From: Chthonobacter rhizosphaerae
GTDB lineage: Bacteria > Pseudomonadota > Alphaproteobacteria > Rhizobiales > Pleomorphomonadaceae
Assembly: GCF_013839525.1 (NCBI RefSeq)
Contig: NZ_JACDIS010000012.1
Coordinates: 1-64,000, forward strand
DNA: 64,000 nt
Direction of reading: 5' to 3'
Each line of letters begins with the position of its first letter. The first letter of the stretch is position 1. The notes under the pieces are model-generated. The model ran no database searches. It saw only the letters and a program-made list of their open reading frames with translations, and was not told the DNA's origin. Made by a program: the position numbers and the translations under genes. Below are positions 59,106-64,000 of the stretch, piece by piece.

Positions 59106-60134
59106 TCACTCCGCCGCCCGCACTTCTCCGCCGCCGAACACCTCCTCCTCGATCGCCGCGTAGAGCACCGCCGCCGCCGGCGAGAGCGGGCGGCCCTTGA
59201 CCTTGATGAGGCCGAACGGCTCCACGGTCACGCGCTCCTCCAGCCGCAGGATCTTGAAGCTGCCGGCCGACAGGAACATCTCGGCCACCGGAATGGCGAG
59301 CGGCGCGATGGCGTCCGTGCGGCCGGCCATCACCAGCGTCATCAGGATCGATCCGGTCACAACCACCCGCGTCGGCGGCGGCACGCCGTGGCGGCGCATC
59401 ATCACCTCGATCGACCGCCGGAGCAGCGATCCGCGCGGCTGCAGCACCCATTCCCGGTCGTGGAGGTCGGCCGCCGAGACCACGTCCTTGCCGGCGAGCG
59501 GATGGTCCGCGCGCACCAGCAGGCAGGCCTCCTCCGGCCCTACCTCGCGATAGTCGAACGGCTCCGGGTCGATGCCGTTCGGAATCCGGGCGATGGCGAA
59601 ATCGAGCCGCGAGGCGAGCAGCCGTTCGGCGAGCACGTCCGACGTCTCCACGTCCACGGACACCTGCAGCTGCGGCAGCCTGCGGCGCACCGACTGGATG
59701 GCGGAAACCACCGCGTCCACCGCCGGCGCCATCACCGAGCCGATCGCCACCGTGCCGCCTTCGCCCGCCCGCAGCGCTGCGATCTCCTCGCCCGCCTGCC
59801 CGAGTTCGGCGAGCACGGTGCGGGTCCGCCGGATCAGCGCCTCGCCGTACCAGGTCGGCTCCACGCCCCGGGCGAGGCGCTCGAACAGCGGCACGCCGAC
59901 GATCTTCTCGATCTCGCCCAGCATCTTGGAGGCGGCCGGCTGCGACAGGTTCAGCGCCATGGCGGCCCGGTGCAGCTTGCGGTGGTCGTCGAGCGCCACC
60001 AGAAGGTTCAGGTGCCGCAGCTTCAGCCCGGTGCGCAGCAGCCGTTCGCCGTGGATGCCCCGGCCCGTCGCCTGCACGCCCCGGGGCGGCCCGGCGAGGC
60101 CGTCGTCGTCTTTGCCAGCGTCCTTCGCGCCCAT
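59106..60134 (-). CDS. gbpR: LysR-family regulator GbpR-like
   Basis: A 342-residue LysR-type regulator. Residues about 38-97 are the helix-turn-helix ([58 protein letters not shown]) and the rest is the effector-binding domain. It has a 35-residue polar N-terminal extension. It resembles GbpR of Agrobacterium, which controls the sugar-binding protein gene chvE, and it is divergent from chvE here, as in that organism. It probably responds to sugar or sugar acids such as arabinose, galactose or fucose derivatives (family knowledge). Confidence 0.84.
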   Translation of the reverse strand: MGAKDAGKDDDGLAGPPRGVQATGRGIHGERLLRTGLKLRHLNLLVALDDHRKLHRAAMALNLSQPAASKMLGEIEKIVGVPLFERLARGVEPTWYGEALIRRTRTVLAELGQAGEEIAALRAGEGGTVAIGSVMAPAVDAVVSAIQSVRRRLPQLQVSVDVETSDVLAERLLASRLDFAIARIPNGIDPEPFDYREVGPEEACLLVRADHPLAGKDVVSAADLHDREWVLQPRGSLLRRSIEVMMRRHGVPPPTRVVVTGSILMTLVMAGRTDAIAPLAIPVAEMFLSAGSFKILRLEERVTVEPFGLIKVKGRPLSPAAAVLYAAIEEEVFGGGEVRAAE

Positions 60135-60458
60135 CGTCCATGTTCCCCCATGCCAAACCGATTAGCTCATAACCAAAATGGCATAGCAAGAGCCCGAATT
60201 ATCATTAGACGGTTATGCGTCGCCGCTCCTATGGTCAGGTCGTCCTATCGGCCTATCGGAGGAGGCCGCAGGTCGACGGGACGGGTCCAGGTTCGGCGGA
60301 GGCGACGGAGCCGGGCGCGAGACCGGGGAGATTCAGGCGGGAGGCGGCGGGACGGCACCGTGTGCCGGCGCCCGCCCGTCCGCCCGGCTGAGGGTGGCGC
60401 CCGCAGATGGCCGCCGCCGGTACGAAACAAGACGCGAGTCGGTACGGGAGGGAACCCA
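60135..60458. promoter_or_regulatory. gbpR-chvE divergent control region
   Basis: About 320 bases. It holds CATAACC (60168-60174) and the mirror GGTTATG (60211-60217), and ATTAGACGGTTAT at 60204-60216, which is shared, with one change, with the dehydratase promoter. The part near chvE is G+C-rich. No gene is supported here. Confidence 0.6.
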
Positions 60459-61523
60459 ATGAAATCACTGAAAATGCTCGTCACGGCCCTGGCGCTCGGC
60501 GCCATGACGCTGACCGGAGGCGCGTTCGCCCAGGACAAGGGCGCCGTCGGCATCTCGATGCCCACCAAGTCGTCCGCCCGCTGGATCTCGGACGGCGACA
60601 GCATGGTCAAGGAGTTCACCGCGAAGGGCTACACGCCCGACCTGCAGTACGCGGAGGACGACATCCCGAACCAGCTCGCCCAGATCGAGAACATGATCAC
60701 CAAGGGCGTGAAGGTCCTGGTCATCGCGGCCATCGACGGCACCACCCTGTCGGACGCCCTGCAGCAGGCCGCCGACCAGGGCATCAAGGTGATCGCCTAC
60801 GACCGCCTGATCCGCGACTCGGCCAACGTCGACTACTACGCCACGTTCGACAACTTCCAGGTCGGCGTCCTGCAGGCCCAGTCGATCGAGAAGGAGCTCG
60901 ACCTGAAGAACGCCGCCGGGCCGTTCAACATCGAGCTCTTCGGCGGTTCGCCGGACGACAACAACGCCTTCTTCTTCTACGACGGCGCCATGAGCGTGCT
61001 GCAGCCCTACATCGACAGCGGCAAGCTCGTCGTGCAGTCCGGCCAGATGGGCATGGACAAGGTCGGCACCCTGCGCTGGGACGGCGCGGTCGCCCAGGCC
61101 CGCATGGACAACATCCTGTCGGCCTTCTACACGGACAAGCGGGTCGACGCGGTCCTCTCCCCCTATGACGGCCTGTCCATCGGCATCCTGTCGTCGCTGA
61201 AGGGCGTCGGCTACGGCTCGTCCGACCAGCCGTTCCCGGTCGTCACCGGCCAGGACGCCGAGATCCCGTCGGTGAAGTCCATCCTCGCCGGCGAGCAGCG
61301 CTCCACGATCTTCAAGGACACCCGCGAGCTCGCCAAGGTGACGGTCGGCATGGTCGACGCGCTCCTCGGCGGCGGCCAGCCGGAGATCAACGACACCAAG
61401 ACCTACGACAACGGCGTCAAGGTCGTGCCGTCCTACCTCCTGAAGCCGGTGTCCGTGGACAAGTCCAACTGGAAGGAAATCCTCGTCGGCAGCGGCTACT
61501 ACGAGGAAGCCCAGATCAACTGA
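60459..61523 (+). CDS. chvE: Multiple-sugar-binding periplasmic protein ChvE
   Basis: A 354-residue periplasmic receptor. Residues 1-25 are a signal peptide ([20 protein letters not shown]). The mature protein is a type I sugar-binding fold: [93 protein letters not shown], and [21 protein letters not shown]. This matches ChvE closely; ChvE binds several sugars and, in Agrobacterium, also helps sense plant sugars with VirA. The start follows GGGAGGGAACCCA. It is the first gene of chvE-gguA-gguB and divergent from the gbpR gene. Confidence 0.95.
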   Translation: MKSLKMLVTALALGAMTLTGGAFAQDKGAVGISMPTKSSARWISDGDSMVKEFTAKGYTPDLQYAEDDIPNQLAQIENMITKGVKVLVIAAIDGTTLSDALQQAADQGIKVIAYDRLIRDSANVDYYATFDNFQVGVLQAQSIEKELDLKNAAGPFNIELFGGSPDDNNAFFFYDGAMSVLQPYIDSGKLVVQSGQMGMDKVGTLRWDGAVAQARMDNILSAFYTDKRVDAVLSPYDGLSIGILSSLKGVGYGSSDQPFPVVTGQDAEIPSVKSILAGEQRSTIFKDTRELAKVTVGMVDALLGGGQPEINDTKTYDNGVKVVPSYLLKPVSVDKSNWKEILVGSGYYEEAQIN

Positions 61524-61720
61524 CCGGTGGTCACCTCGGCGGGCGGTCCGGTCCGGACCGCCCGGCCTACGCGGGCCGCGCGGCAGGGCGCCGGACGCTC
61601 ACCGTGCCGGACCTTCGAAGAACGCGGGCGGCGGCCAACGCCGCCCGTCGTCGCGACCGAACCACCCGAACCCACGCCACCCCGGCCAGACGCAACCTTG
61701 AACGAAGAGCAGCGGATCCG

Positions 61721-63259
61721 ATGGGCGCCATCCTGGAAATGCGCGGGATCAGCAAGTCCTTCCCGGGCGTGAAGGCGCTGAGCAACGTGAACCTCACCGT
61801 CGAGGCGGGGGAGATCCACGCGGTCGTCGGCGAGAACGGCGCCGGCAAGTCCACCCTCATGAAAGTTCTGTCGGGCGTCTACCCGCACGGCTCCTACGAG
61901 GGCGACATCGTGTTCGACGGCGAGGAGCGCCGGTTCAGGACCATCGCCGACAGCGAGAAGATCGGCATCATCATCATCCACCAGGAGCTGGCGCTGGTGC
62001 CGCTCCTCTCCATCGCCGAGAACATCTTCCTCGGCAACGAGCCGGCGCGCTTCGGCGTCATCGACCGGTCCTTCGTGTTCCGCCGCACCCAGGAGCTCCT
62101 GCGCAAGGTCGGCCTGAAGGAAAGCCCGGACACGCTCATCACCAACCTCGGTGTCGGCAAGCAGCAGCTCGTCGAGATCGCCAAGGCCCTCTCCAAGGAG
62201 GTGCGCCTCCTCATCCTGGACGAGCCGACGGCCAGCCTCAACGAGACCGACAGCGCCGCGCTGCTCGATCTTCTCCTCGAGTTCAAGGCCCACGGCATCG
62301 CGTCCATCCTGATCAGCCACAAGCTGAACGAGATCTCCAAGGTCGCCGACCGCATCACCGTCATCCGCGACGGCGCCACCGTCGACACGCTCGACTGCCG
62401 GGCCGAGGCGATCAGCGAGGACCGCATCATCCGCGCCATGGTGGGCCGGCCGCTGGCGGACCGCTACCCGCCGCGCACGCCGAAGATCGGCGAGCCCATC
62501 CTCTCCGTCCGCGACTGGCGCGTCCACCACCCGATCCACCAGGACCGGGTCGTCATCAAGGGCGTCAGCTTCCACGTGCGCCGGGGCGAGGTGCTGGGCA
62601 TCGCCGGCCTCATGGGCGCCGGCCGCACCGAGCTCGCCATGAGCCTGTTCGGCAAGGCCTATGGCAAGCGCATCAGCGGGTCCGTCGAGATGGAGGGCCG
62701 CCCGGTGGACGTCTCCACCATCGAGAAGGCGGTGGACGCCGGCCTCGCCTACGTGACCGAGGACCGCAAGACCCTCGGCCTCGTGCTTGCCGAGGACATC
62801 GTCAAGAACGTCACTCTGGCCAATCTGCCGGGCGTCTCCCGGGGCACGGTGATCGACGACATGCAGGAGCTGAAGGTCGCCAACAGCTACCGCCAGAGCC
62901 TCGCGATCCGCTGTTCCAGCGTCTATCAGCAGACGGTGAACCTCTCCGGCGGCAACCAGCAGAAGGTGGTGCTGTCGAAGTGGCTCTTCTCCGGCCCGAA
63001 GGTCCTCATCCTGGACGAGCCCACCCGGGGCATCGACGTCGGGGCCAAGTACGAGATCTACTCGATCATCAACAAGCTCGCCGACGATGGGAAGGCCGTC
63101 GTCATGATCTCGTCGGAGATGCCGGAACTGCTCGGCATGTGCGACCGGATCCTCGTGATGAACGAGGGCGCCTTCGTGGGCGAGTTCACGGCCGCCGAGG
63201 CCTCGCAGGAGGCCATCATGCGGTCCATCATGCAGTCGACCATGAAGAAGACGGGATGA
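61721..63259 (+). CDS. gguA: Sugar ABC transporter ATP-binding protein GguA
   Basis: A 512-residue protein with two ATPase domains. The first has Walker [10 protein letters not shown] at about residues 37-45, signature [16 protein letters not shown] and Walker [12 protein letters not shown]. The second has a degenerate loop GLMGAGRTE near 282, an intact [15 protein letters not shown] and [19 protein letters not shown]. This layout is typical of the RbsA/XylG/GguA class. The length of 512 equals GguA. The ATG at 61721 follows AGCGGATCCG; a longer frame to 61604 adds arginine-rich sequence without similarity. It energises uptake of sugars delivered by ChvE. Confidence 0.94.
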   Translation: MGAILEMRGISKSFPGVKALSNVNLTVEAGEIHAVVGENGAGKSTLMKVLSGVYPHGSYEGDIVFDGEERRFRTIADSEKIGIIIIHQELALVPLLSIAENIFLGNEPARFGVIDRSFVFRRTQELLRKVGLKESPDTLITNLGVGKQQLVEIAKALSKEVRLLILDEPTASLNETDSAALLDLLLEFKAHGIASILISHKLNEISKVADRITVIRDGATVDTLDCRAEAISEDRIIRAMVGRPLADRYPPRTPKIGEPILSVRDWRVHHPIHQDRVVIKGVSFHVRRGEVLGIAGLMGAGRTELAMSLFGKAYGKRISGSVEMEGRPVDVSTIEKAVDAGLAYVTEDRKTLGLVLAEDIVKNVTLANLPGVSRGTVIDDMQELKVANSYRQSLAIRCSSVYQQTVNLSGGNQQKVVLSKWLFSGPKVLILDEPTRGIDVGAKYEIYSIINKLADDGKAVVMISSEMPELLGMCDRILVMNEGAFVGEFTAAEASQEAIMRSIMQSTMKKTG

Positions 63260-64000
63260 TCCCCATGGACCAGCGCGCACCCGCCCAGGCCCTCCAGCCG
63301 CCCCCGTCGCGCCCCTCCGGCGCCGGCTTCCTGCAGAGCAACATCCGCGAATACGGCATGATGCTGTCGCTGTTCGTCATCATGGTGCTGTTCGAGGTGC
63401 TGACCAACGGCACGCTCCTGAAGCCGCTGAACCTCACCAACCTCATCCTGCAGAACAGCTACATCGTCATCATGGCGCTCGGCATGCTGCTCGTCATCGT
63501 GGCCGGCCACATCGACCTGTCGGTCGGGTCCGTGGTCGGCTTCGTGGGCGCGCTCGCCGCCGTCATGATGGTGCAGTGGGACATCCACTACGTGCCGGCC
63601 ACCATCGCGTGCCTCGCCGTCGGGGCGCTCATCGGGGCGGCCCAGGGCTACTGGGTGGCCTTCTTCAAGATCCCGTCCTTCATCGTCACGCTCGCCGGCA
63701 TGCTGGTGTTCAAGGGCCTCACGCTGGCGCTTCTCGCCGGCCAGTCGGTCGGCCCGTTCCCGAAGGAGTTCCAGCTCCTGTCGTCCGGCTTCATTCCGGA
63801 TCTCTTCTCCGTCCAGGGTCTGAAGGTCACCTCGCTCGTCATCGGCCTCGCGCTCGCCGCCGTCATGGTGATGGTCAACGTGAAGGGGCGCGCCACACAG
63901 GTGAAGCACGGGGTGGAGAACGAACCGTTCGGCTTCTTCGTGGCCAAGAACGCCATCTTCGCCGGGCTCATCGTCTACTTCGCCTACCTGCTCTCCTCCT
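63256..64000 (+). CDS. gguB: Sugar ABC transporter permease GguB, N-terminal part (runs off window end)
   Basis: The first 248 codons are present. After a polar Pro-rich start, several hydrophobic segments are seen: [65 protein letters not shown], and the GGxIDLS-type [13 protein letters not shown] core, typical of the RbsC/XylH/GguB family. The ATG at 63256 overlaps the gguA stop (ATGA); an ATG at 63265 is equally possible. It completes the chvE-gguA-gguB transporter. The 3' end is outside the window. Confidence 0.93.
   Translation, partial: MIPMDQRAPAQALQPPPSRPSGAGFLQSNIREYGMMLSLFVIMVLFEVLTNGTLLKPLNLTNLILQNSYIVIMALGMLLVIVAGHIDLSVGSVVGFVGALAAVMMVQWDIHYVPATIACLAVGALIGAAQGYWVAFFKIPSFIVTLAGMLVFKGLTLALLAGQSVGPFPKEFQLLSSGFIPDLFSVQGLKVTSLVIGLALAAVMVMVNVKGRATQVKHGVENEPFGFFVAKNAIFAGLIVYFAYLLSS

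Noticed and set aside
59106-60134. Assignment of the LysR gene as a generic IlvY-type regulator of the dehydratase.
   Set aside because: It is divergent from chvE rather than ilvC, and its sequence resembles GbpR; the sugar locus is the better context.

Overview
The window is high-G+C bacterial DNA with tightly packed genes and no phage or insertion-sequence genes. The gene content points to an alphaproteobacterium, most likely of the order Hyphomicrobiales (Rhizobiales): SciP and FlbD flagellar/cell-cycle regulators, CtrA-type boxes, a glpD-glpS glycerol locus, a gbpR / chvE-gguA-gguB sugar-uptake locus, PmtA phosphatidylcholine synthesis and a DUF1153/DUF2336/DUF1097 repertoire. Genus cannot be fixed from this sequence alone.

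Layout. 1-1900: start of a glycerol ABC transporter ATPase (glpS) and glpD behind one promoter. 2-4.6 kb: an OpgC-like acyltransferase and two small envelope genes. 4.7-9.9 kb: a TetR / membrane-fusion / RND efflux operon. 10-12 kb: a sparse region with one very small gene, a 19-bp tandem repeat and a DUF1097 membrane protein. 12-18 kb: a globin-coupled chemoreceptor, the ABC-F factor EttA followed by a zeta-toxin-like P-loop kinase, Tam, a MOSC protein and TrmO. 18.3-26 kb: a DUF2336 protein with a strong terminator, then a methionine operon: ArsR-methyltransferase regulator, metF, and metH. MetH is encoded as two proteins, and a PIN-toxin/antitoxin pair of lower G+C lies between the two halves.

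26-29.6 kb: a cation transporter, an extensin-like lipoprotein and a TadG-like von Willebrand protein. 29.7-42.6 kb: a flagellar block on the minus strand (fliK-flgD, sciP, fliF-fliG-fliH-fliN-flbD, an HD-GYP c-di-GMP phosphodiesterase, flhA) with matches to CtrA boxes upstream of flhA and fliF, and upstream of a distant chemoreceptor gene at 51.2 kb. 42.9-45.6 kb: mnmA, pmtA, a tRNA with CAT anticodon and a YjbQ protein. 45.6-54 kb: an S10 peptidase, a PQQ-type sugar dehydrogenase, a Cache chemoreceptor, a GH13 trehalose-synthase-like enzyme, a TVP38-type membrane protein and an antisense-overlapping Pmp3-type peptide. 54-57 kb: a YehYXW-type osmolyte importer without its binding protein. 57.3-64 kb: a sugar-acid dehydratase, the LysR regulator GbpR and the divergent chvE-gguA-gguB sugar transporter (gguB runs off the end).

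The most notable points are the toxin-antitoxin pair inside split metH, the perfect 18-bp palindrome that overlaps the start codon of the ArsR-methyltransferase regulator, and a 13-bp element shared by the dehydratase and gbpR/chvE promoter regions.
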